From: a virus
Virus record (IMG/VR): IMGVR_UViG_3300033998_000398
Span: 1-47,484 of that record
Direction: 5' to 3' (one strand)
Length of the DNA stretch: 47,484 nt
Shown: positions 31,538-40,127 of the stretch, piece by piece
Numbering within the stretch: position 1 is the stretch's first letter
Layout of the letters: every line of letters starts with the position of its first letter
The notes under the pieces: generated by a model
The model's input: only the letters and a program-made list of their open reading frames with translations
The model's database searches: none
What the model was told of the DNA's origin: nothing
Program-made: the position numbers and the translations under genes

Positions 31538-32065
31538 TTAGTAACAGGGTTTGAAGTGTAATGCGATGAAGATGATGTTAAAAGACTGAACTAAAAAAGA
31601 ATGAAGGTCTGTATTATTCTCCAGGATTAAATCAAAATAAGAATCAGGTAAATAGAATTTCCCTTTATCCCTTGAAATGCGGGATTCTGGGACATTCCTT
31701 AACTTTTTATCCCTTTTAATCCTGACTTTAAGGAGGCTGAAATCGTGCTTTTCCAGCATTTTCAGTCCATTATCATCTATCACATATACATTAATAGTGT
31801 CTTTACAAATATCATCACTAAAAACACAGTACCTTATTGGTCGATTCAAGGCTTCATCAAACCATTCAGTGTAAGCCAATGGTTCATATTTCTTTAATAG
31901 TTCATCCATTTTTTCAGGTGAATGGAATATGTGTTCATCATCATTTTCATCCCTTACTGGTCTATCAGTATGGGATTTCACCCTGTACCATCCTAATTCA
32001 TTAAGGTATCTGGCAAGGGTGGATTTCCCTGTGCCAGATTCACCTGTAAGGCAAATAATCTTCAT
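31538..32065 (-). CDS. P-loop deoxynucleotide kinase
   Basis: 175 residues, Walker A GESGTGKS (8-15), an HTDRPVRD substrate loop (36-43), a LID-like Lys/Arg stretch (RIKRDKKLRN) and helical end. Resembles guanylate/dNMP kinases. Together with thymidylate synthase and dCTP deaminase it would refill the dNTP pool during replication. RBS AAGGTGAGGTTGT. Confidence 0.8.
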   Translation of the reverse strand: MKIICLTGESGTGKSTLARYLNELGWYRVKSHTDRPVRDENDDEHIFHSPEKMDELLKKYEPLAYTEWFDEALNRPIRYCVFSDDICKDTINVYVIDDNGLKMLEKHDFSLLKVRIKRDKKLRNVPESRISRDKGKFYLPDSYFDLILENNTDLHSFLVQSFNIIFIALHFKPCY

Positions 32066-32071
32066 ACAACC

Positions 32072-32665
32072 TCACCTTAAGTATGAATGTAAATTGTTAC
32101 TGTAGACTCTGAATTCACCTATCTTTGTACTGGTTTTCCCTGCAATGTATTTAGCGACCTCTGAGAGTGCACACATGTTCGGGTAATAGGCTTCAATGTC
32201 ATGACTTCTAAACAATACTGTAGTAAAGAGCATGTTATTCCGTATCTGGAATTGCACATGGTTCATGCAGGGTATATCATCCAGTTTAGTATCGATTTCT
32301 GGTCTATACAGTACCATTACTGCCCTACGGGTGTTAGGATTCTCTTTAAGTTTATTCACCACATAATCGTACTGGTTATCCATTAATAGGCGTTCACCGT
32401 AAGTGTAGATGAATCCCTGGGTATTGTCCTTGAAGAACTGGTCTATATACTTATCCAGTTTATCTCCTTTCCAGTATGGGTGATTGGTTGGGAATGGGTT
32501 TTTAATTATTGACACTACATTCAGTAGTTCTTTTACCTGTCCCCTTTCAGAATCTTCTATAATTCCTTCTTCATTGATGAGTTTCTTTAATCCTATTTCT
32601 ACACACCTGATGTTTGTGCCTACCACACAGTAGGGTTTATTTCTTGATTGATAGTAGTATAGCAT
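32072..32665 (-). CDS. thyA: Thymidylate synthase, archaeal ThyA type
   Basis: 197 residues, shorter than bacterial ThyA but matching archaeal (MJ0511-like) enzymes: catalytic Cys133 in IPCMNHVQFQ, RSHD (153-156), Asn163 in YYPNMCAL (the Asn that favours dUMP over dCMP), and a closing SNNLHSY. It converts dUMP to dTMP. Operon neighbours (kinase, dCTP deaminase) supply and use the same pool. RBS TAGGTGAAAAATA. Confidence 0.85.
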   Translation of the reverse strand: MLYYYQSRNKPYCVVGTNIRCVEIGLKKLINEEGIIEDSERGQVKELLNVVSIIKNPFPTNHPYWKGDKLDKYIDQFFKDNTQGFIYTYGERLLMDNQYDYVVNKLKENPNTRRAVMVLYRPEIDTKLDDIPCMNHVQFQIRNNMLFTTVLFRSHDIEAYYPNMCALSEVAKYIAGKTSTKIGEFRVYSNNLHSYLR

Positions 32666-32671
32666 TATTTT

Positions 32672-33190
32672 TCACCTACAGATTGAGCATGTTCCTTTAT
32701 GGTATTTGAGTAGTTTGGAGGGTGTTGCAAGGGTTTGTCCATTGTAGACTCCATTGTATGGGTCTGCATTTTTTACTGGGTGGAAACTCACCTGTGCAAT
32801 TGGTTCGTTCGGGTCTAACACTACTACATTATCTGAGGCGTTGAACAGTTCATAGGTTATCTGTCCTTCCCATCCAGCGTCTATTAGCCCTGCATTGTTA
32901 CTGAATAGTCCCATTCTACCTATGCTTGACCTTGTATGTAGTATTCCTGCTACTTCTTTGGAGAATTTGAAGTATTCGGGTGTATAGCCAAGCAGAAACT
33001 CTTTGGGTTTGATGATTATCGGTTTGGTATCCCTTACCAGATTACCCTGTTCGTCATAAAGTTTAGTTGATAATCCTACATCGTAAGTATTAGGCTGTAC
33101 TCTATCAGGATTGTATGGATTAATGCTTATCAATCCTTTTCTGATGTATTCTTTGATTTGATTCCCAGATAACACGGTGCACACTTCCAC
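32672..33190 (-). CDS. dcd: dCTP deaminase (possibly bifunctional with dUTPase)
   Basis: 172 residues with the DCD/dUTPase family marks: QPNTYDV (32-38), HTRSSIGRMG (85-94), IDAGWEGQITYEL (103-115) and AQVSFHP (132-138). It deaminates dCTP to dUTP and, in archaeal versions, may hydrolyse it to dUMP for ThyA. A C-terminal GTCSICR adds a Cys pair. The first 61 bases overlap the upstream gene; a GTG at 33175 just before LSGN is an equally possible start. Confidence 0.85.
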   Translation of the reverse strand: MEVCTVLSGNQIKEYIRKGLISINPYNPDRVQPNTYDVGLSTKLYDEQGNLVRDTKPIIIKPKEFLLGYTPEYFKFSKEVAGILHTRSSIGRMGLFSNNAGLIDAGWEGQITYELFNASDNVVVLDPNEPIAQVSFHPVKNADPYNGVYNGQTLATPSKLLKYHKGTCSICR

Positions 33191-33627
33191 ATTGTCCTGT
33201 TATATACATAGGTTTTGAACATCCTGTGAATGAGGATGACTTCTTCTTCAGTTAAAAAAAGGTTAAGTAAAGGGTAATGGTATCCTATGTGTCCATCGAT
33301 AATCTGGACTGGTAACTCAACCTTTTTGTTCTCTTTATTATCAAATAATTGTATGAATACGCTGGAATCCCTGAATAATTCCCTGAGGTACTCAAATTCC
33401 TCTTTATTCATCACTTGGTGGTTGTCCATGGAGTTTACGGTATAATTGATTTGTCTATATATGTTGTCAAGGGTGTTATAAATGTATTTGATGTAATCGA
33501 CCATGTCCTGTTCTGTGTGTTCATAGTACTCTGCATAATTGGCAAATATTATAGCCCTCACATTGTATGCGGCGGCTAATCTCTCAACTAAATCAGTGTT
33601 CTCCTCATATTTAATCACATTCTCCAT
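33130..33627 (-). CDS. Hypothetical protein in the nucleotide operon
   Basis: 165 residues, helical at the N-terminus (LVERLAAAYNVRAIIFANYAEYYEH) and with a Tyr-rich middle. It ends in a basic, Cys-containing tail overlapping the dCTP deaminase start. No family recognised. RBS AAGGGATTAGT. Confidence 0.6.
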   Translation of the reverse strand: MENVIKYEENTDLVERLAAAYNVRAIIFANYAEYYEHTEQDMVDYIKYIYNTLDNIYRQINYTVNSMDNHQVMNKEEFEYLRELFRDSSVFIQLFDNKENKKVELPVQIIDGHIGYHYPLLNLFLTEEEVILIHRMFKTYVYNRTMWKCAPCYLGIKSKNTSEKD

Positions 33628-33628
33628 A

Positions 33629-33913
33629 CTAATCCCTTAATTTGAATGGGTACTCAATTATGTACTTAATTCCTGATTTTGATAATGGCGTCATATCGGC
33701 TCTTCGTATAATCATATTGTAAACCTGATAATCCACAAATTTGTCTATGGCTTTTTTAAATTTCTCTTTATCAGTATAGGTGAGGAATACTTTGCAGTAG
33801 AGGGAATCAAGGCTGAAATTCACATTTATTTCTTCAAATTCCAGTTCTGGGTACATTTCCTTGAATTCTTTAATCACCATCTTTTTTAAATCCAGCACCT
33901 GCATATTATTCAT
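33629..33913 (-). CDS. Hypothetical protein
   Basis: 94 residues: an amphipathic helix (QVLDLKKMVIKEFKEMYPEL), beta strands, a Lys-rich helix, and a beta end. ATG 33913 behind AGGTGGTAAAG; a GTG upstream belongs to the ribosome site. Likely a small replication-associated accessory, judged only by position. Confidence 0.6.
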   Translation of the reverse strand: MNNMQVLDLKKMVIKEFKEMYPELEFEEINVNFSLDSLYCKVFLTYTDKEKFKKAIDKFVDYQVYNMIIRRADMTPLSKSGIKYIIEYPFKLRD

Positions 33914-33915
33914 CT

Positions 33916-34041
33916 TTACCACCTATCCTGTTCTATGATTACATATTTAGCCTTTGAAGTCATTATCATCCACATTGCAAAGAGTTTACTCTTCAGACTC
34001 TTACACTCCACACTAAACTGCACTGGTCTACCTAAATTCAT
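33916..34041 (-). CDS. Small hypothetical protein
   Basis: 41 residues, with a Cys, a Lys-rich helix and a Met/Trp cluster (FAMWMIM). It overlaps the leader of the next gene and follows PolB. Supported by position and tight packing only. Confidence 0.45.
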   Translation of the reverse strand: MNLGRPVQFSVECKSLKSKLFAMWMIMTSKAKYVIIEQDRW

Positions 34042-34084
34042 ATATACCAACTCCACAATTTACAACTAAAAAAATAGGTTTTTA

Positions 34085-36133
34085 TTAAAAGAAATCAGTG
34101 AGAGATTTCTGGATATGTTTCTCAGGTAAAGCAAGTTTCTTCAGAATCCTCTCCACCTGAACATTAATCCATTTACGGTCTATCACATACCCATTATCCA
34201 GACTGAAATCAGCACAAGGTTCATGAGTCATCGGGTACAGGATAACCCTCCTTTTACCCTTAACCTTATTAATAATCTGGTAAACCTTACAGGCATAATG
34301 ATAGAAACCCCAATCAGGTTCACCCAGTCCATTCTCCAGCATATAACTACTATCATCCCAGATATTAATGGGTTCTCTTCTGGGTTTATGCTTAATACTG
34401 AAATAACTGAGTGGTTCAGTACTAATCTTTTCAGCAATAAAACCCTCTAATTCCTCTCTAATCTCAGATTTATATTTACATCCATCAAAGAGTACCAGTT
34501 CCAGTATCTTATTGGTTACATCTGCCTGAAACTGACTATTCTTTTTATTATGGAATGAGGCACCTTTAAGGTACATCTTACCATTTTTCAGGTAAGCATA
34601 ATTGTTCTTATTAACAATCCATAGTTTCTCATAGAGTCCTTCAAATTCCAGTTGTATATACTTGTTTTCTGTCCCTGTAATGTCCTGCCATGCCTGATTC
34701 ACAATTTCCTGTATAGCCTTATCTGTTATGCAATTATCCTCTGGGAACTGCAAGAATAATGAATCAGTCTTACCATACACTGTTTCAATATCCAGTATCT
34801 CCTTCAATAGTCTGCTGGTTCTCCTAAGGAGGTTTCTACCCACATAAGTGACTGTACCTGCCAGATGGGTGCCTCCAAGGATGAATTTAGCGGTTTTCTG
34901 TGATAATATCCCATAAATACTGTTGGCAAGGATTTTCACCGCTAACTGTTCATTATCCTTACCCTCAGCCTTATACTGTTTCCTCAGATTAAGCAACTCA
35001 GAAATATAAGTGTCAAGGACTCCAGGCTTATCATTCATCAAAGCCTCAGGATTTATAGTCATATTTATGTCTTTATCATGGGATTCCCGTATAACATCCT
35101 CAGAATAGTTCTCTGGTGATAAGCAAAGATTCCTGATAATATTTGGGTATAGGGAATTGAAGTCATAGACTCTAACATCATAGTATATACCATCATTGTT
35201 GAAATTGTATCCTCCACCAAAATCACCACCATAATCCCTAAAGACATGTGTAACTACTTTTTTATCCTCAAATAGTCTCTTATTATAGAAACAGTTACCT
35301 ATATGACTGTTTGAGTGGATTTTATCCCAGTCACACCATGTTAATTCCCATAAGACTTTGAGGAAATTCTCCATGTCCAGTTTCTCATATATTTCCCTGG
35401 TAACCCTCACATCCTGAATGTTATACTCCACCAATTCCTTGAACCTACCCTCCTTCCAAAGTTTAACTGGGTTATCAACCTCTAATTTCCTGGATACACC
35501 CAGTTGTTTAGCGATACTATCCAATGAACCACTATAAAAGAGTTTATTAGCGATTCTCATTACATCCTGTTGAATATAGTTTCTGGAGTTGAAATTAATT
35601 CCCAGTAGATTGCAGCGGGTTTCAAGGAAATCAGTGTCGAACCCTATACTATTGAACCCTATTAGACTCAGGATATTATTGTCAGACAGGTACTTGATGA
35701 AACCCAATATACAGTCTTCTTCATCCCCATCCTCACCTTTATTGAGAGTATAATATTCTTTACCAGTATAAGAGTCAATCCAGCAAATACTGGTTATTTC
35801 ACCCTCCAATGGATTCAGGGATGTTGTTTCAATATCATAAAATACTGCCCTTGGAGGTTCAGGATGTATTTTATGGAAATACTGTAATTTAGCCGCTGTG
35901 ACATAATCATACCCATATTTATCCTCTAATATGCAAGGGACTGGTTTATCAGGTATGAATTCTTTTCTACCCTTACATAATTTCATTTTTTTACCTGTAA
36001 AGATGTCAGTGAAATCTCCATTCTCAGATTCCACTACCCACATCATCTTTTTAGGTACAACTCTCCTTTTCAGTTCTCCATCCTGATACCACTTTAAAAC
36101 TATCTTATTTGGGAAAATTCTTACATTTATCAT
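34085..36133 (-). CDS. polB: Family B DNA polymerase
   Basis: A compact 682-residue polymerase with proofreading. Exo I Asp100-X-Glu102 (FYDIETTSL), Exo II Asn161...Asp166, Exo III Tyr237...Asp241. Polymerase motif A DFNSLYPN (Asp324), motif B K400...NSIYG (to 408), motif C YGKTDS (453-458). The usual YGDTDS first Asp is Lys455; Asp457 remains. Whether the enzyme is active must be asked. No terminal-protein gene is recognised. RBS GTGGTGTTTGGTGT. Confidence 0.9.
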   Translation of the reverse strand: MINVRIFPNKIVLKWYQDGELKRRVVPKKMMWVVESENGDFTDIFTGKKMKLCKGRKEFIPDKPVPCILEDKYGYDYVTAAKLQYFHKIHPEPPRAVFYDIETTSLNPLEGEITSICWIDSYTGKEYYTLNKGEDGDEEDCILGFIKYLSDNNILSLIGFNSIGFDTDFLETRCNLLGINFNSRNYIQQDVMRIANKLFYSGSLDSIAKQLGVSRKLEVDNPVKLWKEGRFKELVEYNIQDVRVTREIYEKLDMENFLKVLWELTWCDWDKIHSNSHIGNCFYNKRLFEDKKVVTHVFRDYGGDFGGGYNFNNDGIYYDVRVYDFNSLYPNIIRNLCLSPENYSEDVIRESHDKDINMTINPEALMNDKPGVLDTYISELLNLRKQYKAEGKDNEQLAVKILANSIYGILSQKTAKFILGGTHLAGTVTYVGRNLLRRTSRLLKEILDIETVYGKTDSLFLQFPEDNCITDKAIQEIVNQAWQDITGTENKYIQLEFEGLYEKLWIVNKNNYAYLKNGKMYLKGASFHNKKNSQFQADVTNKILELVLFDGCKYKSEIREELEGFIAEKISTEPLSYFSIKHKPRREPINIWDDSSYMLENGLGEPDWGFYHYACKVYQIINKVKGKRRVILYPMTHEPCADFSLDNGYVIDRKWINVQVERILKKLALPEKHIQKSLTDFF

Positions 36134-36170
36134 ACACCAAACACCACCATTTAAAAAAAGGAATGATTAA

Positions 36171-38117
36171 TTAGAATTCATAAAACTCAGAATCTTCAAA
36201 ACTATTATATCCATCAAGGATTGACAGTTCTGGGATTAATGGTTCACTGTAGTCAAGGCTTGGTAATGTCATAACCTCATAATCCTGTTCAATTTCCAGT
36301 TCAAAGTCGGAAATATCCCCTACATAAACCAGTTTTTTACGGGATTTCTTGGCTTTAATCTTTTTTAACCCAATACTTACCTTGAAATCCTCTATAACAT
36401 CATCTATCATTGTCCCGTATCGTTGCTTGGCAAGGTTAATGTATCCGGCATCTAATTCGAGCTTGTTAATGTAACTAATATTGTTTTTAATGTAGAATAG
36501 GACTGGTGTGAACCTGTCGGGTGCGTATTTGTCTGGTATCCTCCAGTACCCAATGTATTCCCTCATCTTTTTTAATGTGTCCCTGAGTTTATCCTCCTTC
36601 CTTTTCACCTCTGAAACTATATTGTTGAGTTCAGTGGTAGCATAGTACTTATCAAGGAGGATTTTAACTGTGAAGAACTTATTAGATTCCTCTATAATTT
36701 TATCTTCATACATATCCGTCCCATGACTCTCCAGTAATTCAAAGAAATGGTCTTTAATTTCATGCTCCTGTATAACCTCATATTCATCAAGTAATAGTTC
36801 AAGGAGGTTCAGGCTATGTATGTCCATGTCGAAGGATGCCAGTGTAAGGTTATCCTCATACATTAAGGAGAAATAGTTTATCATGTCTTCGACTGTGACA
36901 AATATCCATTTCTCACCATTAATCTCGTAAATATCCTTATTGGGTAGGTTTAGGAGTGCAAGGTTTCTAACCAGGTAATCCTGTTTTTTTCCTATTCTAC
37001 GGTAGAGTTTATTGTTTTCAAAGAGTTTCTGTAGGAATGGTAGGTATGGGTTGAATACATTAATGTCGTCATAGTTGATTATAAATTCAACATATCCCCT
37101 TATCTGTCGCTTATGGTACTCTATTTCCTTTAATTCTTCATCTGTGAGTACGCTGGTGGCTAATTCAAATTCTTTAAAATCTTCATGGTTCCTAATGTTA
37201 GGTGTGTAGGTTATTCCCCTACTGGTGTCTTGGTCTGATACTTCTTTATTGTTAGCTACTTTGGAGTAGCATAGTGCTGTGCCTCCGTATAGTTCGATTG
37301 GCATTACTGATAATCCATCGGGTGCTGTTTTCTGTGATTTGTAGTAGCCTTCACTGTTCAGGATTTTCACTATGCTGAGGACTTCTGCCATGACTTCCTG
37401 TGCTACTTCTTCCCCTAAATCTCCAAACCTGACCGTTTTGTTCTGGAATATGTATGGGTCTTCAAGTGCCAGGTTTTTAAATCCTGCAGCAGTTGAACCA
37501 TTGAGTATCATCCAGTGTTTGTCGCTTATGAGTTCACAGGCACATTTTTCTACATGTGATTTTCCTGTTCCGCTGGCACTCTCAGAGATGATGTTCATGG
37601 GTTCTCCTTTAGCGGTGGAAATCATTGCAAGGAGGACTTTAATGATGTTTCCTTCTTCTTTGGCACTGATTAGTCTGCAGACACTGGCTATATAGGAGAT
37701 TACATTCCTGTTTTCCTGTTTAAATTTATTGTAGAATTGTTCCCCTATTATCTGGAGTTCTCTGTATTCATTTTCTTTTTTATTGACTATTGCCTGTTTA
37801 GTGTTCTCTATCTTTTCCAGTACGATATTTTCCAGTTTTATGAATGTGCTGCTGACCAGGCTGGTGTTTTCATCCTTGGTTTCTGGTGTCCCATAAATGA
37901 TTTTATGTGGTTTTGTGAACATATTAGCATTTTGGGACTGTTCTGTGGGTGGTTTGGGACTTATACGGCTGAATACTTCTATGAATTTGTCATCCTCTTT
38001 CTCATATATTTTGTATTCCCATTTTTTATCTTTGAGTGTAAGGGATAGTTTTACTTCCATTGTGATTTTAGGGTTAACTTTTAATTCTACAATTTCTTCA
38101 GCCGTATAATTCCTCAT
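36171..38117 (-). CDS. AAA+ ATPase, probable replicative helicase
   Basis: 648 residues. Walker A ASGTGKS (181-187), a Walker B-like stretch at FGDLGEE (231-237) and a TSRGITYTPN segment with a possible Arg finger. The C-terminal half is helical, with a basic KAKKSRKK patch late. It is next to PolB, so replication is likely; the exact family (MCM-like or other helicase) cannot be fixed by eye. RBS AGGAGGGCTTCAG. Confidence 0.7.
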   Translation of the reverse strand: MRNYTAEEIVELKVNPKITMEVKLSLTLKDKKWEYKIYEKEDDKFIEVFSRISPKPPTEQSQNANMFTKPHKIIYGTPETKDENTSLVSSTFIKLENIVLEKIENTKQAIVNKKENEYRELQIIGEQFYNKFKQENRNVISYIASVCRLISAKEEGNIIKVLLAMISTAKGEPMNIISESASGTGKSHVEKCACELISDKHWMILNGSTAAGFKNLALEDPYIFQNKTVRFGDLGEEVAQEVMAEVLSIVKILNSEGYYKSQKTAPDGLSVMPIELYGGTALCYSKVANNKEVSDQDTSRGITYTPNIRNHEDFKEFELATSVLTDEELKEIEYHKRQIRGYVEFIINYDDINVFNPYLPFLQKLFENNKLYRRIGKKQDYLVRNLALLNLPNKDIYEINGEKWIFVTVEDMINYFSLMYEDNLTLASFDMDIHSLNLLELLLDEYEVIQEHEIKDHFFELLESHGTDMYEDKIIEESNKFFTVKILLDKYYATTELNNIVSEVKRKEDKLRDTLKKMREYIGYWRIPDKYAPDRFTPVLFYIKNNISYINKLELDAGYINLAKQRYGTMIDDVIEDFKVSIGLKKIKAKKSRKKLVYVGDISDFELEIEQDYEVMTLPSLDYSEPLIPELSILDGYNSFEDSEFYEF

Positions 38118-38284
38118 CTGAAGCCCTCCTGTCTTAATAATTCTTTATAATGGCTTATACATTCCTTATAATACTCTATAAGCCAGTAATCATCATCGGT
38201 TAATACTCCTGATTTCAGGATATTCTTTATTTCAGCTGTATCCTTATCAATACGCTTAAGGTAAAAAAAGACATCCTCTAACAT
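38114..38284 (-). CDS. Small acidic helical protein
   Basis: 56 residues, acidic helices with Asp/Glu clusters and Tyr/Leu. Overlaps the helicase start (ATGA). Possible helicase partner by position only. Confidence 0.5.
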   Translation of the reverse strand: MLEDVFFYLKRIDKDTAEIKNILKSGVLTDDDYWLIEYYKECISHYKELLRQEGFR

Positions 38285-38393
38285 GGTAGACAACCACCCA
38301 ACGCTGAAAAATAGAAAAGTAAATAAAGGATAAACTAATAATTAGAATATTGTAGAACACCGGAAAATAATAAGGAATAAGGGATAATTTCCC

Positions 38394-38879
38394 TTATTCT
38401 CCTATTTCTATGTCGCTGAAGATGAACCTGTAGTAGTTGAAGTTTCCATCATCGACTTCTTCTGCTCCAACTTTGCCGTATTTGACTTTATCAAGTGTCT
38501 CCTGAAGTTTACCCCAATCGATGTCAAAGTAATCGGTTTCCCCATCTCCTGTAAGTGCATATATGAGTGGGTAGAGTTTGTTGCGTCGGCCGATAGTTAC
38601 AACATCTTTTTTAAATGGGAATCTGAACTGTATTGTTAGGCGTTCTTCAAGTTCATCATTATAGATGTTCAGGAATGCTTTTGTTACTTTGTCATTATCG
38701 TATTCAAATTCCATGATGTCTGAGAGTCTCATCCCTGAGAACTCATACATTTCACCATCCTCATAGATGTCAGCAATGTCTATTGGTTCAAGTTCCTCAT
38801 AGTCCATCCTTGCCCTGTCCAGTTCAGATACTTCTTTCCTTTCCAGTTCACCAACAGTCTTTTTAACTACAAAATCCAT
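38394..38879 (-). CDS. Hypothetical acidic protein
   Basis: 161 residues, strongly acidic, with an N-terminal helical part (KKTVGELERKEVSEL) and beta-type ending (FNYYRFIFSDIEIGE). ATG 38879 is behind GGAGGTAAAACT; the upstream ATG (38900) precedes it by 21 bases and is not needed. No family recognised. Confidence 0.6.
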   Translation of the reverse strand: MDFVVKKTVGELERKEVSELDRARMDYEELEPIDIADIYEDGEMYEFSGMRLSDIMEFEYDNDKVTKAFLNIYNDELEERLTIQFRFPFKKDVVTIGRRNKLYPLIYALTGDGETDYFDIDWGKLQETLDKVKYGKVGAEEVDDGNFNYYRFIFSDIEIGE

Positions 38880-38922
38880 AGTTTTACCTCCAAAATACAT
38901 GTTTTTTTATGAAATTGTGGTT

Positions 38923-39201
38923 TTAGTTTAGGTTGTTTAGTTCAAATATGCGGTTTCTTGCCTGTGTTATATGGTAGTGTGCTTCTTCATCTGTTACAAC
39001 ATTGTATAAAAAGTTGAATGCTAACTTAAGAATGTCAAGTTCGATGTCAAGTTTTGAGCACTCATACTGGTATACCAGTTTCAGTGCCTCATCCTTTATC
39101 TTATCTGTCCTGTAACCTCTTCTAATCTTACGATTCATGTCTAATGGGTTTCTTATCTTTTTTAGTCTTTCTCTTAGTTGTTCTCTTGATAGTTTGAACA
39201 T
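38923..39201 (-). CDS. Small basic helical protein
   Basis: 92 residues, basic N-terminus (LREQLRERLKKIRN-like Lys/Arg helix) then acidic helices. It starts inside the coding end of the annealing-type gene (74-bp overlap). RBS AGGAGGTAACACAGG. No family recognised. Confidence 0.55.
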   Translation of the reverse strand: MFKLSREQLRERLKKIRNPLDMNRKIRRGYRTDKIKDEALKLVYQYECSKLDIELDILKLAFNFLYNVVTDEEAHYHITQARNRIFELNNLN

Positions 39202-39685
39202 CCTGTGTTACCTCCTTATTTATATTAGATATTTCATCAAATGATACACTGCCAAAGTCAACCAGTTGACTTATTGCCCGTAAACAGGCTCTGGTGTGTG
39301 CCGTTCCTATAATGTCTCCAGCACCTTTTTTACCCTTTTCATTGCTTGAAGCGCCACTATAACCATCTGATATTTCACCATTGGGTAGTTTTGCCCGTAC
39401 ATGGAACCAGGCAAATTTAATTGAACCCTTTTCATTGTAGACTATGTCATGTTCTACGGTTTCAAGGGTTATCCCAAAGGCTTTTTTTAATTTATAGTAC
39501 CCTGATTTCACCATGAATGTTTGTGTCCCATTTTTACCCTGTAGTACATGGTAATCGGTTTCATCCATGATTTCCTGTTTGAGTGCCTCCAGGTATTCCT
39601 GGTATTTTTTTATTTCATCGACAGTTAGGTACTGGTTGTGCTTATTGAGTATTTCCTGCATTTCTTCATAATTGATTTGAGGCAT
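39128..39685 (-). CDS. Single-strand-annealing / recombination-type protein
   Basis: 185 residues. The pattern KSGYYKLKKAF, then HVRAKLPNGEISDGYSG, then GTAHTRACLRAISQLVDFG is the signature of a family common in archaea and their viruses that is thought to bind single-stranded DNA and assist recombination; its exact biochemical role is unproven. A basic tail follows. ATG 39685 is preceded by GGAGGTGCTACAT (a GTG upstream is part of that site). It has its own early-type promoter (39700-39747). Confidence 0.7.
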   Translation of the reverse strand: MPQINYEEMQEILNKHNQYLTVDEIKKYQEYLEALKQEIMDETDYHVLQGKNGTQTFMVKSGYYKLKKAFGITLETVEHDIVYNEKGSIKFAWFHVRAKLPNGEISDGYSGASSNEKGKKGAGDIIGTAHTRACLRAISQLVDFGSVSFDEISNINKEVTQDVQTIKRTTKRKTKKDKKPIRHES

Positions 39686-39699
39686 ATGTAGCACCTCCT

Positions 39700-39747
39700 C
39701 AATTAAAGGCGAAAAAGTTAAAGGTAATGGTATTTAAATGTTACGGT
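39700..39747 (-). promoter_or_regulatory. Early-type promoter with operator
   Basis: On the minus strand ACCGTAACATTTAAATA is followed after the usual gap by TAACTTTTTCGCC. The TTCAC-N6-GTGAA symmetry is mostly lost here (TTCGCC...TTGAG). It overlaps the end of the upstream signal-peptide gene. Confidence 0.55.
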
Positions 39748-40118
39748 TGTGTACCATTACCTATTTTTTTAAGGGTAGCTCTAACCCTCCAATTCTTATC
39801 TTTACCTGTGACACCGCAGTAATCAGCACCACAGTATTTACATGTCCATTCACCTTCAGGCACTCTTTTAGGGTTAAACCTGAGTCCACCATGCTTTTTA
39901 CATAATGGACAGTAGTTTTCAAATTCAACATAGGTTAGTTTGTATTTAACTCCTCTTTTGGAGGGATATGCATAGGCTGCCACTATATCTGAATCGTTAG
40001 TTTTGACTTCATGAACACCATTTTTTATTTTCTTTGCATAGTATGCTGAGTCTCCTGTGTTCATTGCTGTCACTACCATTAATCCTATGGTTAAAAGTGC
40101 TAAGTATTGTCGCTTAAT
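39741..40118 (-). CDS. Zinc-ribbon protein with signal peptide and probable AUU start
   Basis: The frame opens at ATT 40118, immediately after a TAG, behind a perfect ribosome site (TGAGGTGATTAG) that ends the NrdD gene. No ATG, GTG or TTG follows this site within range, so AUU is the likely initiator, giving 125 residues. The first 20 form a signal-peptide-like stretch (KRQ, then LALLTIGLMVV). The C-terminal part has CPLC (70-73) and CKYC (92-95), with PEGEW and a GADYCGV segment. An ATG at 40079 would lose the positive start of the signal. Function unknown; likely exported or membrane-facing. Confidence 0.65.
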   Translation of the reverse strand: MKRQYLALLTIGLMVVTAMNTGDSAYYAKKIKNGVHEVKTNDSDIVAAYAYPSKRGVKYKLTYVEFENYCPLCKKHGGLRFNPKRVPEGEWTCKYCGADYCGVTGKDKNWRVRATLKKIGNGTQP

Positions 40119-40127
40119 CTAATCACC

